Source: Microsyncoccus archaeolyticus
GTDB taxonomy: Bacteria > Patescibacteriota > Minisyncoccia > Minisyncoccales > Minisyncoccaceae
Assembly: GCA_036987155.1 (NCBI GenBank)
Contig: BTXY01000001.1
Coordinates: 169,144 to 233,143 of the forward strand
DNA length: 64,000 nt
Direction: 5' to 3'
The translations under genes were made by a program, and so were the position numbers. The notes beneath the pieces are model-generated. The model saw only the letters and a program-made list of their open reading frames with translations, ran no database searches and was not told where the DNA came from. Positions 38,537 through 48,430 of this stretch are shown here, piece after piece (position 1 is the stretch's first letter; each line of letters starts with the position of its first letter).

Positions 38537-40891
38537 CTATTTTTTTAATATAATATTCATTAATTTATTGGGCACAAATAACACCTTTGATACTTCCTTA
38601 TTCTCTGTCCATTTTTTAATAATTTCCCTTTGTAAAACAAGGCTTTTAACTGTTTCTTCTGTAGAATCTATATCGACTTCAACCTTGTCTCTTAGTTTAC
38701 CATCAACTTGTATAATAATTTCAACCTTTTCTTCTGTAATTAGCCTTTTATCATATTCTGGCCATTTTTCAACCATTATGTTTCCACACCCAATAATTTC
38801 CCATAATTCGCTACATATGTGAGGAGCAAAAGGAAACATTAAAAGCAATAGCATTTTTAAGGTATTTTTACTTGCTTTCTTGTCTCCTGCATAATTTAAA
38901 AATTCCATAAAAAAGGCGATTGATGTATTAAATTTCATTTTCTCAACACTTTCTGAAACTTTTTTGTTTAGCTTATTAACTTCAACTAATAATTCATCTA
39001 ATTCTTCATCTTTGTTTTTAATCACAAAATCCCATAATCTGTTTAAGAACTTATGAACACCCTTAACTCCTTGTTCGTTCCAAACAATGGCTTGTTCAAA
39101 TGGACCCATGAACATTTCATACATTCTTAAAGTATCTGCTCCATATTTTTCAATAATTTCGTCAGGAGAAACTACATTTCCTTTTGATTTTGACATTTTT
39201 TGACCATCCGAAGCTAAAACTAATCCAATATTCCTTAATTTAAAGAATGGTTCTTTTGTTGAAACAAATCCTAAATCGTATAAAAATTTATGCCAAAATC
39301 TTGCATATAATAAATGAAGAACAGCATGCTCTGCTCCACCAACGTATAAATCAACTGGCATGAAAAAATTTTCTTTTTCTTTTTCAGCAAATTCATTATT
39401 ATTGTTGGGATCAATGAATCTTAAATAATACCAAGAACTACCTGCCCATTGGGGCATAGTATTGGTTTCTCTTTTTGCCTTGCCTCCACATTTAGGACAA
39501 TCAACATTAACCCAAGAATCAATTGTTGCTAAAGGAGATTCTCCTGTCCCTGTGGGTTCGTATTTTTCAACATAAGGAAGCTTTACTGGTAAATTATTAT
39601 CTGGAACTATTCCACATTTTTCACAAATAATTACTGGGATGGGCTCTCCCCAATATCTTTGTCTTGAAAATATCCAATCCCTTAATTTATAATTTATCTT
39701 CTTTCTTCCCTTTAAAAATTCCCCGATATTTTCTCTTGCTTCAAAAGATTTCAATCCATCAAATTCCCCTGAATTAAAAAGAATTCCATCTTCTACAAAA
39801 GCCTTATCTTTTACAGAATCAATTACAAAAATAATTTCTAAATTATATTTTTTAGCAAACTCAAAATCCCTTTCATCATGAGCTGGGACAGCCATTACTG
39901 CTCCTGTTCCATAGTGCCCTAAAACATAATCAGCAATAAATACTGGTATTTGTTTTTGATTAACAGGATTTATTGCTTTAATTCCCTTCAATTCAATTCC
40001 CGTCTTGTCTTTAATTTCGCTTATTCTTTCTCTTTCGCTTTTATTTCTTGCTTTTTCAATATATTTATTAACCTCGTCTTTATTTTCTACTTTAAGCTTA
40101 CTGATAAGAGAATGTTCTGGAGCTAAAACCAAATAAGTACAACCAAATAATGTATCGGCTCTGGTTGTAAAAACAGGAACATTAATATCATTAATTTTAA
40201 AATCTATTTCCCATCCCTCGCTTTTACCAATCCAGTTTTTTTGCATTTCTTTAATTTTGTCTGGCCAATCTAAAGAATCTAAATCTTCTAATAACTTTTC
40301 TGCGTAATCAGTAATCTTTAAAACCCATTGCTCTATATCTTTTTTTGTTGTTTCTGTTCCGCATCTTTCACACTTACCATCAATAACCTCTTCATTAGCC
40401 AATCCTGTCTTACAAGAGGGACACCAATTAATAGGAAGTAATTTTTTGTAAGCCAATCCTTTTTCTAGTAATCTTAAAAATATCCACTGAGTCCATTTAT
40501 AATAATTAGGATCAGTAGTGTTAATTTCTCTTGACCAATCATAACTTAATCCAGTAATCTTCATCTGGTTTCTGATGTTATCTATATTTTTTTTAGTGGT
40601 GATTTCAGGATGAATTCCAGTTTTTATTGCATAATTTTCAGCAGGAAGACCAAAAGCATCCCAACCCATGGGATGCAAAACATTAAAACCTTGCATTCTT
40701 GCTACCCTAGCAACAATATCTGTTGCAACGTATCCTTTAAAATGCCCCACATGAAGACCCGCCCCAGATGGATATGGAAACATGTCTAAAACATAATACT
40801 TAGGAGAAAAAAGATCTTTAGTTTCATATGTTTTTTCTTTTTCCCAAATATTCTGCCATTTTTTCTCAATTTCTCTAAAAGAATAGTTCAT
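38537..40891 (-). CDS. leuS: Leucyl-tRNA synthetase
   Basis: Class I synthetase of 784 residues. HIGH motif: YPSGAGLHVGHFKGY (about 38-52). Zinc site: INWCPSCKTGLANEE with CERCG. The CP1 editing domain (about 225-410) contains TTRADTLFGCTYLVLAPEH. KMSKS motif: DGQKMSKSKGNVVSP. It is shorter than E. coli LeuRS (860) but complete. It overlaps the 66-aa membrane protein gene by 4 nt and is followed at once by glmS. Confidence 0.97.
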   Translation of the reverse strand: MNYSFREIEKKWQNIWEKEKTYETKDLFSPKYYVLDMFPYPSGAGLHVGHFKGYVATDIVARVARMQGFNVLHPMGWDAFGLPAENYAIKTGIHPEITTKKNIDNIRNQMKITGLSYDWSREINTTDPNYYKWTQWIFLRLLEKGLAYKKLLPINWCPSCKTGLANEEVIDGKCERCGTETTKKDIEQWVLKITDYAEKLLEDLDSLDWPDKIKEMQKNWIGKSEGWEIDFKINDINVPVFTTRADTLFGCTYLVLAPEHSLISKLKVENKDEVNKYIEKARNKSERERISEIKDKTGIELKGIKAINPVNQKQIPVFIADYVLGHYGTGAVMAVPAHDERDFEFAKKYNLEIIFVIDSVKDKAFVEDGILFNSGEFDGLKSFEARENIGEFLKGRKKINYKLRDWIFSRQRYWGEPIPVIICEKCGIVPDNNLPVKLPYVEKYEPTGTGESPLATIDSWVNVDCPKCGGKAKRETNTMPQWAGSSWYYLRFIDPNNNNEFAEKEKENFFMPVDLYVGGAEHAVLHLLYARFWHKFLYDLGFVSTKEPFFKLRNIGLVLASDGQKMSKSKGNVVSPDEIIEKYGADTLRMYEMFMGPFEQAIVWNEQGVKGVHKFLNRLWDFVIKNKDEELDELLVEVNKLNKKVSESVEKMKFNTSIAFFMEFLNYAGDKKASKNTLKMLLLLMFPFAPHICSELWEIIGCGNIMVEKWPEYDKRLITEEKVEIIIQVDGKLRDKVEVDIDSTEETVKSLVLQREIIKKWTENKEVSKVLFVPNKLMNIILKK

Positions 40892-41088
40892 AAAATGAAT
40901 AAAGCAACTATTGCGACTAAAAAAGAAATAAGCACAATAAACCAGTAGTAACCATCGATACTATAATTCTTTTTGAACACACTCTCAATAATTGGCTTTG
41001 AATAAAGCAAAACAATATAGATAGAAATACCCGCAGTTAAAGAAAAAAATAGATTTCTTAATATATATAAAATGTTTGGTATTACCAT
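40888..41088 (-). CDS. Small two-helix membrane protein, 66 aa
   Basis: Not recognised. Two hydrophobic helices (LFFSLTAGISIYIVLLYS and YYWFIVLISFLVAIVALFIL) are joined by a basic loop. The end overlaps leuS by 4 nt (ATGA), so it heads the leuS-glmS operon. A weak -10 candidate TATGTT (41101-41096) lies 7 nt before the ATG. The coupling to leuS supports a real gene. Confidence 0.65.
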   Translation of the reverse strand: MVIPNILYILRNLFFSLTAGISIYIVLLYSKPIIESVFKKNYSIDGYYWFIVLISFLVAIVALFIL

Positions 41089-41111
41089 ATATTAAAACAT
41101 AACACAAGAAA

Positions 41112-41149
41112 AAGAAAAATAAAAGAGCCTTATTTTCTATTAGCTCTTT
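41112..41149 (-). terminator. Terminator of the 44-aa basic protein gene
   Basis: Stem AAAGAGC/GCTCTTT with a 14-nt loop, then TATTTTTC on the minus strand. The stem starts within the last codons. Confidence 0.65.
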
Positions 41150-41264
41150 GTCTAAAACTAGATTTTTGTCCTTGGGTTTTTTCTTGACACTGCTTAACAA
41201 TTTTAGAAGGTTTTTTCTTTTTCTCCTCCCTTCTCCTTTTTTCTCTTCCGTTACCCATAGGCAT
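41130..41264 (-). CDS. Small basic protein, 44 aa
   Basis: Short frame MPMGNGREKRRREEKKKKPS continuing SKIVKQCQEKTQGQ and ending FRQRANRK. Very basic, so RNA or ribosome binding is possible; family not recognised. Support comes from a consensus-type promoter, a GGTGAT element just before the second ATG (41258) and a terminator at its end. The start may be 41264 or 41258. Confidence 0.6.
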   Translation of the reverse strand: MPMGNGREKRRREEKKKKPSKIVKQCQEKTQGQKSSFRQRANRK

Positions 41265-41282
41265 CACCAATGAACTTATAAC

Positions 41283-41311
41283 TATATATAATTATATCTT
41301 CATTTTGTCAA
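41283..41311 (-). promoter_or_regulatory. Promoter of the 44-aa basic protein gene
   Basis: TTGACA (41311-41306, inside the tatD 3' end), 17-nt spacer, TATATA (41288-41283); leader of about 12-18 nt. Confidence 0.55.
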
Positions 41312-42047
41312 ACAATTTAACAGCATTTTCGTCTGTTATCTTAATTAAGTCTTGCAGAGAAATATTTTTAATTTTTGCTATTTCTTCTGCAATAATTTTT
41401 AAAGATAGAGGATTATTTCTTTCTTCAAATCCTGGAGGAGACAAAAAAGGACAATCGGTTTCTATCAAGATTTTATCAATTGGCGCTTTTTCAATAACAC
41501 TTTTTAAATCCATTTTAAAAATGATTCCATTTATTCCAATATAATATCCCAAAGATAAAAATCTTTCTAAATCAAAATCAGAACCAGTAAAAGAATGAAT
41601 AACTCCTTTTAATTTTTTATTTTTAAGGATTTCATAAGCATCATCAAAAGCAACACGACAATGGACAATTAAAGGAAGATTAAATTCTAAGGCTAAATCA
41701 ATTTGCTTAACAAATATTTCCTTTTGTTTTTTTTTATATTCTTCTAATCTTGCTTTTCCTTTTGGTTTATACCAATAATCAAGACCTGTTTCTCCTATTC
41801 CTACTACTTTATTATTTATTAATGCCTTATATTTATCGTAATCAAAATCCTGATCCGCATCTAATGGATGCAAACCAATAGAAGCATATGTATTATGTTC
41901 TCTTGCAATGTCGATTACCTCTTCAGAGCTTTTATAATCAGTTCCAATATTAATAATTGAAATATTATTTTCTAAACACTTAGAAATAATTTCATTCCTA
42001 TCTTTATGGAATTGAGGAAAATTTAAATGGGCATGAGTGTCAATCAT
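41292..42047 (-). CDS. tatD: TatD-family metal-dependent hydrolase
   Basis: Protein of 251 residues with TIM-barrel metal ligands: MIDTHAHLNFPQF (HxH), VGIGETGLDYWYK (Glu), LIVHCRVAFDDAY (His), GVIHSFTGS (His) and LIETDCPFLSP (Asp). TatD enzymes are DNases/RNases acting on 3' ends. Last gene of the argS super-operon, overlapping metG by 4 nt; tatD-metG adjacency is common in bacteria. Confidence 0.94.
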   Translation of the reverse strand: MIDTHAHLNFPQFHKDRNEIISKCLENNISIINIGTDYKSSEEVIDIAREHNTYASIGLHPLDADQDFDYDKYKALINNKVVGIGETGLDYWYKPKGKARLEEYKKKQKEIFVKQIDLALEFNLPLIVHCRVAFDDAYEILKNKKLKGVIHSFTGSDFDLERFLSLGYYIGINGIIFKMDLKSVIEKAPIDKILIETDCPFLSPPGFEERNNPLSLKIIAEEIAKIKNISLQDLIKITDENAVKLFDKMKI

Positions 42048-43495
42048 AATATTTTAGGAAACAAAGACTCTCCTTTTTTAACTTTAAAAACTCCATCGTC
42101 CTCATTTAATTGCTGTCTCATTTTTTCTGCAGTTTCAGGCATAAAAGGCTCAATCATCTGAGAAATATTTTTTAACGAAAACAATAAATTAGAGAATACT
42201 TCTTTCTTTTTTTCTTCACTTGTGATCTCCCAAGGCTTTTCTTGATCAATATATTTATCACAAGAACTGATTAAGCTCCAGACATCTCCCAATGTTTCAT
42301 TAAAAGAAATGAAATTTTCTTTGTATTTATTCCAGGTTTCCTCAATTTCTTTTTTAGTAAAATCATTTGGTTCTATTTTAATCTCTCCAAACTTATCAAC
42401 CATGGCAATGGTTCTTGCAAAAAGATTTCCAATACCAGAAGCTAAATCAGAATTATATCTTTTCTCAAACTTTTCATAGCTAAAATCTCCGTCATCTAGT
42501 GCTGGAATTTCTCTTAAAAGAAAATATCTAACTCCGTCTGTTCCATACTTATTTACTAATTCAAAAGGGTCGATAACATTGCCAATACTTTTAGACATTT
42601 TTTGATTGTCTACTGTGATATAGCCATGAACAAAAAGAGTTTTGGGCAAACTAATACCAGCAGACAAAAGCATTGCTGGCCAATATACAGAATGAAACCT
42701 ATTTATTCCTTTTCCTATTACATGTAATTTAGAATCTCCTGTTTCCCAAAATTTAACAAACTTAGAATCATCTTCGCTACCAAACCCTAGAGCAGTAATA
42801 TAATTAGCTAGAGCATCAAACCAAACCCATATTTTTTGAGTATTATCACCTGGCACATCAATCCCCCAACCCTTTGCTCTTTCGCTTGAACGAGAAATAC
42901 AAAAATCTTGAAGACCTGAGTTAATAAAACTCATAATTTCGTTTTTTCTTTTGGATGGAATTATTCTTAATTCGTCCTTCTCTATTATTTCCTTCAATAG
43001 CTCTGCATAATTCTCTAATTTAAAAAAATAGTTTTCTTCTTCTACTAACTCGAGAGGCTTTTTATGTTCTGGACATAATCCATCTTCCAATTCTTCTTCT
43101 TTATAAAATTCTTCACAACCAACACAATAAAGTCCTTTATATTTTTTCTTGTAAATGTCTTTTTCACATAAATTCCATAATTTCTGAGCACCAATAATAT
43201 GTCTTTCTTCTGTTGTTCTTATAAAGTCATCGTAAGACAAATTTAAAATATTTTTCATTTCATGAAATTTCTTGTAGTTTGTATCAACTAATTCTTTTAC
43301 ACTAACTCCTTCTTTCTCAGCGCTTTGAACGTTCTTTAGGCTATTTTCATCTGATCCAGTTAAAAAGAAAACGTCATCTCCTAAAGACCTGTGATATCTT
43401 GCAATTACGTCTGCCTGAATCTTTTCTAAAGCGTGCCCTAAGTGAGGAGAAGCATTAACATAATCTATTGCTGTTGATATAAAAACTTTTTTCAT
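42044..43495 (-). CDS. metG: Methionyl-tRNA synthetase
   Basis: Class I synthetase of 483 residues. HIGH motif: YVNASPHLGHALEKI (about 11-25). KMSKS motif: NQKMSKSIGNVIDP. The connective peptide has CVGCEEFY and LCPEHKKP, where His replaces the usual fourth Cys of the knuckle. No C-terminal EMAP-like tRNA-binding domain is present. It overlaps both neighbours by 4 nt. Confidence 0.95.
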   Translation of the reverse strand: MKKVFISTAIDYVNASPHLGHALEKIQADVIARYHRSLGDDVFFLTGSDENSLKNVQSAEKEGVSVKELVDTNYKKFHEMKNILNLSYDDFIRTTEERHIIGAQKLWNLCEKDIYKKKYKGLYCVGCEEFYKEEELEDGLCPEHKKPLELVEEENYFFKLENYAELLKEIIEKDELRIIPSKRKNEIMSFINSGLQDFCISRSSERAKGWGIDVPGDNTQKIWVWFDALANYITALGFGSEDDSKFVKFWETGDSKLHVIGKGINRFHSVYWPAMLLSAGISLPKTLFVHGYITVDNQKMSKSIGNVIDPFELVNKYGTDGVRYFLLREIPALDDGDFSYEKFEKRYNSDLASGIGNLFARTIAMVDKFGEIKIEPNDFTKKEIEETWNKYKENFISFNETLGDVWSLISSCDKYIDQEKPWEITSEEKKKEVFSNLLFSLKNISQMIEPFMPETAEKMRQQLNEDDGVFKVKKGESLFPKIL

Positions 43496-44505
43496 GATTC
43501 TTTTTTTGATAAAAAATATGATTTTATTGTTTCATAAAATATTCCAACTAAAGGAATGGCAAGTACAGCCCCAATAATTCCCATTAATTTGCCTCCAAAA
43601 AGAATTGAAAGAAGAACTAAAAATGTTGGAATCCCTACCATCTTTTTTGTAAAAAATGGCGTTAAGATGTTACTTTCTATTTGTTGAATAATAATTGAGA
43701 TAATAATAGCTAATATTGCTTTATTCCATGAATCAAACAAAGCAATTGTTGCTATTGCAATTCCAGCTACTAACGGTCCAACAAAAGGTATAATGTTTAA
43801 AAGTCCGGATAGCAGAGACAAAGAAACTGCAAATTTAATATTAAGAAAAACGCAAGCAAGGAAGGTAAAAATTGAAACACCTATTGAGCACATAACTCTG
43901 CTTGTAAACCACGCAGAAACTTTTTCCTGACTTCTTTCCCATCCAGCAAGAATGTCTTCTTCCCACTTTTTAGGAGTTGTTAATTTAATAACTTTCAAAA
44001 TATCCTGTTTTTCAATTGATAAGAATAGTGCTAAAGCAAAAATGGTTATCCCAGCAAAAATGCTTCCAAATAAAGATATGGCCACACTAAAAACATTAGA
44101 TGAAATACCAACTAGCTCGTCTTTGATATTCAAAACAAAAGAAGCAATATTTTTTAAATCAAAACCCATATTGGTTAATGCCTTTGGAAGAGATTCTAAA
44201 TACTTATACGTGTTTGCAGAAAAAGATTGTATTTCTAAAACAATGGGAGGAATTAATAAATACATTAAAACAAAAATAATCAATAGAAAAGAAAAGTAAA
44301 CAATAAATCCTGCTAAAGGCCTTGGTACTCTTTTTCTTTCAATTATCTCTATTAAAGGATTAAACAAAATAGATATAATCAATGCTAAAAAAGTCCAAAT
44401 TAAAATATCTCTAGTTAAAAAAATAAAATAGAACAAAACTAAGACGAAAAAGAATTTAAAAATAGCTGTCCAAGTAATGTCTACTTTTTCAATTTCTGTG
44501 TTCAT
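43492..44505 (-). CDS. AI-2E family (PerM/YdiK-like) membrane transporter
   Basis: Protein of 337 residues with seven to eight helices. The family pattern shows in FNPLIEIIERKRVPRPLAGF near residue 45, the soluble middle segment and the C-terminal LLNIIPFVGPLVAGIAIA and GKLMGIIGAVLAIPLVGI. Members export small molecules or act as Na/H antiporters; the substrate here is unknown. Overlaps metG and the M16 gene by 4 nt each. Confidence 0.88.
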   Translation of the reverse strand: MNTEIEKVDITWTAIFKFFFVLVLFYFIFLTRDILIWTFLALIISILFNPLIEIIERKRVPRPLAGFIVYFSFLLIIFVLMYLLIPPIVLEIQSFSANTYKYLESLPKALTNMGFDLKNIASFVLNIKDELVGISSNVFSVAISLFGSIFAGITIFALALFLSIEKQDILKVIKLTTPKKWEEDILAGWERSQEKVSAWFTSRVMCSIGVSIFTFLACVFLNIKFAVSLSLLSGLLNIIPFVGPLVAGIAIATIALFDSWNKAILAIIISIIIQQIESNILTPFFTKKMVGIPTFLVLLSILFGGKLMGIIGAVLAIPLVGIFYETIKSYFLSKKES

Positions 44506-45767
44506 AGATTTAATAATTTTTTAAGTTGATTATTATTCTTATTAGGACCTATTAACGCCAAATTAAGATTTTCATCTCTAAAAATGTTTTGAGAAACTCT
44601 TAAAACATCTTCTTTTGTCACGCTATCTATTTTTTTAAAAACATCCTCTATTGTTATTATTTCATTTTTTAATAATTCTTGATTAGCAAAAAATATTGCC
44701 TTGTTATCATAATTTTCAAGGCGTATAGCCATAATTCCCTTGAGATGCTCTTTAACATTTTTTAAATCCTTATCTTTTATTTTTACTCTTTTCATTTTCT
44801 TGTATTCTCTTAATATAATACTAACTACTTTTTCAAGTTTATTGTTATCAATACCAGAATGAGTAGCTAAATAACCAGTGTCTGTGTCTGAAGCATTACA
44901 TGTTCTTACATAATAAGCTGCTCCTAATTTTTCTCTTATTTCTTCAAACAAAACAGAGCTCATCATTCCTCCTAAATAGCAAGCAATTACTTCAGTAACA
45001 TATCTATCTTTATGAAATAAATCATAAGCCCTAACTCCTAAAATTAAATTGGTTTGGCTTATGTCTCTATAGAAATTAAGCATTTGCGGTTCTTTTTGTT
45101 TCTCTACAACTTTTAATTTTCCTTTTGTTTTTTTATTTTTAATTTCTCCAAAATATTTTTTGGCCTTTGAAATAACTTTTTCTTGATCAATGTTTCCAGC
45201 TACACAAATAATAGTATTTTTTGAACTATATTGCGAATCTATATAATTTAAAATGTCTTTTCTCTTAATATTTGAAACTGTTTCTTTTGTTCCAGCAATA
45301 TCCCATCCAGCAGGCTGATCCCCATAAAGAAGCTTTTTCCATAATTGATCAACATACATCATTGGGTTATCATTATACATATTTATTTCTTCAATAATAA
45401 CTCCCCTTTCTTTTTCTACTTCCTTAGAAGGAATAATTGATTTTAAAAATATTTGTGAGGTCCACTCAAAAGCATCATCTAAATGATTAGAACTAACTTT
45501 TGCATAATAACCAGTGTATTCTTCTCCTGTAAAAGCATTGAACTCTCCTCCAATCTTATCTAAAAATTCAGCTACGTCTCTTGGCTTTTTAAACTTTTCT
45601 GTTCCTTTAAAAAACATGTGCTCTAAAAAATGAGAAATACCTGATATTTCTTTTGTCTCATATTTAGATCCTGTTCCAACAAGTATTAAGACCACTGCTG
45701 TTTTTGATTCTTTTTGGGGAACAGTAATAATTCTTAGTCCGTTTTTTAATATTACCTTTTTATACAT
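44502..45767 (-). CDS. M16 family zinc peptidase (processing-peptidase-like)
   Basis: Protein of 421 residues. The inverted zinc motif HFLEHMFFKGTEKF (HxxEH, about 45-58) and the downstream Glu region (VEKERGVIIEEI) match active M16B peptidases. The C-terminal half has the RREK-like loop region (CYLGGMMSSVLFEEIREKLG). Likely cleaves peptides or exported precursors; location unclear as there is no signal peptide. It overlaps the next upstream gene by 8 nt. Confidence 0.92.
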   Translation of the reverse strand: MYKKVILKNGLRIITVPQKESKTAVVLILVGTGSKYETKEISGISHFLEHMFFKGTEKFKKPRDVAEFLDKIGGEFNAFTGEEYTGYYAKVSSNHLDDAFEWTSQIFLKSIIPSKEVEKERGVIIEEINMYNDNPMMYVDQLWKKLLYGDQPAGWDIAGTKETVSNIKRKDILNYIDSQYSSKNTIICVAGNIDQEKVISKAKKYFGEIKNKKTKGKLKVVEKQKEPQMLNFYRDISQTNLILGVRAYDLFHKDRYVTEVIACYLGGMMSSVLFEEIREKLGAAYYVRTCNASDTDTGYLATHSGIDNNKLEKVVSIILREYKKMKRVKIKDKDLKNVKEHLKGIMAIRLENYDNKAIFFANQELLKNEIITIEDVFKKIDSVTKEDVLRVSQNIFRDENLNLALIGPNKNNNQLKKLLNL

Positions 45768-46746
45768 TTTTAAGTTTTTCTATCTCTTTTTTAAGTTCAA
45801 CCATTTTATTTTCTCTATCAACTGTTAAATCAAAAAATCTTTCCAATTCTTCCATTTTTTTTGTCATCTCTTTCTTAGACTTCTCTGATTCTTTTTTAAG
45901 AGATTCTAATTCTTGAGAAATTTTACTAAAATTATTTGCCAAATCAACAAATTCTTTATCTAAGCTTCCTACAACAAAAACATTGTCTTTGTCTCCAGAA
46001 ACCCTACTAAACTTTTCTATTTCTGAAAAAGATCGATAAACATAAACATAAAGAACTCTGCCAATTATTAGAGCCATCATTAGCCCAGTTAATGCCAGTA
46101 TTATTATGCTGTAATTAACAGGATAAACACTAATAATCACGATTAATACAGAAATAAATGGGAAAAAGAAAAGGAAGTAAAATTTTGACTTAATGCTTGA
46201 TAAAACAATATCTTTGCCATTTTCTTTTGATTTAAACAAAATTTCCCTACATTTTTTAACCACAGGGAAAACTGCTTGTTGAGAAAAAAACAAGCTAAAC
46301 GAAGAAAAGAAAAATAATCCTATTAAAGATGATATTAAAATAATTAAAAACTCTTCTAACGTTCCTTTGTCAAAAGAGATTATTAAAACAGTAAAAGCAA
46401 CAAAAGAAAGTCCTGCAGAAAAAGAAAATTTATATAATTCTTTGCAATAAGCAACTAAGCTTTCTAAAACATTCCTTGTTTCTTCTTCGGATATTTTTTC
46501 TCTTAATTCTCCCTTGCTATTAATATTTTTATTAATTATCTTTGCTTCTTTTGAAAAAGAACCATATCCATATCTAGCAACAAATATTAATCCTAGAAAT
46601 ACTAGATACAAAGGAGCACCATAAATTAAAAACTTAATTGAGGAATCAACAATGGTTAAAGATAATGTATAAGAAAAAAAACTACAAAGTAATCCCCAGC
46701 CAATAACTGGCAAAATTACTTTAAAAGTGTATGGTATTTTTATCAT
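45760..46746 (-). CDS. Membrane protein with C-terminal coiled coil, 328 aa
   Basis: Family not recognised. About six helices in three pairs (for example LPVIGWGLLCSFFSYTLSL and IIILALTGLMMALIIGRVLY) are followed by a HAMP-like region and a C-terminal coiled coil (SQELESLKKESEKSKKEMTKK, continuing to the end). It resembles membrane sensor or scaffold proteins without an output domain. It overlaps glyS by 4 nt and the M16 gene by 8 nt. Confidence 0.7.
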   Translation of the reverse strand: MIKIPYTFKVILPVIGWGLLCSFFSYTLSLTIVDSSIKFLIYGAPLYLVFLGLIFVARYGYGSFSKEAKIINKNINSKGELREKISEEETRNVLESLVAYCKELYKFSFSAGLSFVAFTVLIISFDKGTLEEFLIILISSLIGLFFFSSFSLFFSQQAVFPVVKKCREILFKSKENGKDIVLSSIKSKFYFLFFFPFISVLIVIISVYPVNYSIIILALTGLMMALIIGRVLYVYVYRSFSEIEKFSRVSGDKDNVFVVGSLDKEFVDLANNFSKISQELESLKKESEKSKKEMTKKMEELERFFDLTVDRENKMVELKKEIEKLKNV

Positions 46747-48059
46747 ATTAATTTATTTTTAAAATAATCAATAAGATTTGGAACGCTTACCCTTTCTTGT
46801 TGCATTGTATCTCTATCACGAACAGTTACATCTTCTTCAAAATCAATTGTTACAGCAAAAGGGGTTCCAATTTCATCTTGCCTTCTATATCTTCTCCCCA
46901 CTGTTCCAATCTCATCATACTGACAGTTAAAATCTTTTTTCAATAATTCGTATATTTCTTTTGCTTTTTGAGTAATATTCTCCTTGTTTTTAACTAAAGG
47001 AAAAACAGCTATTTGAATTGGAGATAATTTTTTATCTAGCCTTAAAACAACTTCTATTTCCTTTGTCTTTTCAGTAGTCGTTGTTCTTCCTCCTTCAACT
47101 TCTTCATATGCATCACATAAAGCAGCAAGCATCACTCTTTCCACTCCACAAGAAGGCTCAATAACATAAGGAGTATATCCTTCGTATTTCAAATCAATTC
47201 CTGAAAACTTTTCGTGCTGACTTAAGTCAAAATCTGTTCTATTGGCAACGCCCTCTATTTCAGACCATCCTAAATGAGGAAAATTATACTCGATATCAAT
47301 ACAGCTTTTAGCATAATGAGCCAGTTCTTTTTTATCGTGCTTTCTTATTCTCAAATTCTTTTCTTTGATTCCTAATATATTAATATACCAATCCATTCTT
47401 TGCTTTACAAAATATTCAAAAGCCTTCTCATCTTCTCCTGGTTTTACAAAATACTCCATTTCCATTTGTTCAAACTCCCTGGTTCTGAATATAAAATTGC
47501 CTGGAGTAATTTCATTTCTAAAAGATTTTCCTATTTGGGCAATACCAAAAGGAATTTTTACTCTTTGAGTGTCAACAATGTTTTTGTAATTAACAAAAAT
47601 TCCTTGAGCTGTTTCTGGTCTTAAAAAAGCAATAGAAGCATCATCTTCAACCGGCCCAATAAAGGTTCTAAACATTAAATTAAATAATCTAGGAGGAATT
47701 AATTCTCCTTCGCATTCTGGACACTTAGTAATATCATCTAAATGATCTGCTCTAAATCTTTTATGACATTTTTTACACTCAACCAATGGATCCGTAAAAT
47801 TAGAAGTATGCCCTGATGCATTCCAAATTCTTGGATTCATAATAATCGAACTATCTAAACCAACCACATCAGCTCTTTCTTGAACCATTTTTTTCCACCA
47901 ACTTTTTTTAATGTTATTTTTTAACTCAACTCCTAGTGGACCGAAATCATAGAAACCACCCATTCCTCCGTAAATATCAGAAGAGGGAAAAACAAATCCC
48001 TTTCTTTTGCAAAAAGACACTATTTTTTCTAAATCATTGACACTTGATTTCTTTTCCAT
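46743..48059 (-). CDS. glyQS: Glycyl-tRNA synthetase, dimeric (alpha2) type
   Basis: Class II synthetase of 438 residues: KKSWWKKMVQERADVVGLDS, zinc ligands CKKCHKRFRAD and KCPECEG, FLRPETAQGIFVNYK, motif 2 FRNEITPGNFIFRTREFEQME, motif 3 EPSCGVERVMLAAL. The anticodon domain closes the C-terminus. This is the homodimeric type found in archaea, eukaryotes and some bacteria, not the E. coli alpha2beta2 type. The start overlaps the pilin-like gene by 26 nt. Confidence 0.96.
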   Translation of the reverse strand: MEKKSSVNDLEKIVSFCKRKGFVFPSSDIYGGMGGFYDFGPLGVELKNNIKKSWWKKMVQERADVVGLDSSIIMNPRIWNASGHTSNFTDPLVECKKCHKRFRADHLDDITKCPECEGELIPPRLFNLMFRTFIGPVEDDASIAFLRPETAQGIFVNYKNIVDTQRVKIPFGIAQIGKSFRNEITPGNFIFRTREFEQMEMEYFVKPGEDEKAFEYFVKQRMDWYINILGIKEKNLRIRKHDKKELAHYAKSCIDIEYNFPHLGWSEIEGVANRTDFDLSQHEKFSGIDLKYEGYTPYVIEPSCGVERVMLAALCDAYEEVEGGRTTTTEKTKEIEVVLRLDKKLSPIQIAVFPLVKNKENITQKAKEIYELLKKDFNCQYDEIGTVGRRYRRQDEIGTPFAVTIDFEEDVTVRDRDTMQQERVSVPNLIDYFKNKLI

Positions 48060-48426
48060 AATTGCAATTAGTTATTTTACTTCCAGAATAATTATTATTA
48101 TCAACGCACCAATTTTTTGTTCTTAGATCAGCTAAACTAGCTTTTGCACAAAAATCATCAGTATTTAAAATTAATTGGCAGTCTCTTTCTAAATAATTTA
48201 ATGTTTTTACTATTTTTGATATTTCAGGGTCTTTTTCCATTCCTTTGAATGTTCCATTTTTTGTTTTGTATAATATTGACAACATTCTTATTTTCTCTAA
48301 ACCACTTTTCACTTCTATATCATTAACTTTTGTTTCTGTTTGTTTAAATAAAAAAATGGGAATAAAAAAGAAGATAAAGAAAACTGCTATGCATGCTAAA
48401 ATTTTTAAATAATCTTTTTTTTCCAT
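48034..48426 (-). CDS. Pilin-like secreted/anchored protein, 130 aa
   Basis: One N-terminal hydrophobic helix (ILACIAVFFIFFFIPIFLF), then a helical stalk (VKSGLEKIRMLSILYKTKNG) and a small Cys-containing C-terminal domain (NWCVDNNNYSGS, TNCNYGKEIKC). This is the layout of CPR type IV pilin-like proteins, but there is no clear prepilin peptidase site (no GFxxxE), so the label is inference. The ATG at 48426 is preferred to an upstream GTG. Cotranscribed with a surface protein and synthetases. Confidence 0.55.
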   Translation of the reverse strand: MEKKDYLKILACIAVFFIFFFIPIFLFKQTETKVNDIEVKSGLEKIRMLSILYKTKNGTFKGMEKDPEISKIVKTLNYLERDCQLILNTDDFCAKASLADLRTKNWCVDNNNYSGSKITNCNYGKEIKCQ

Positions 48427-48430
48427 TATT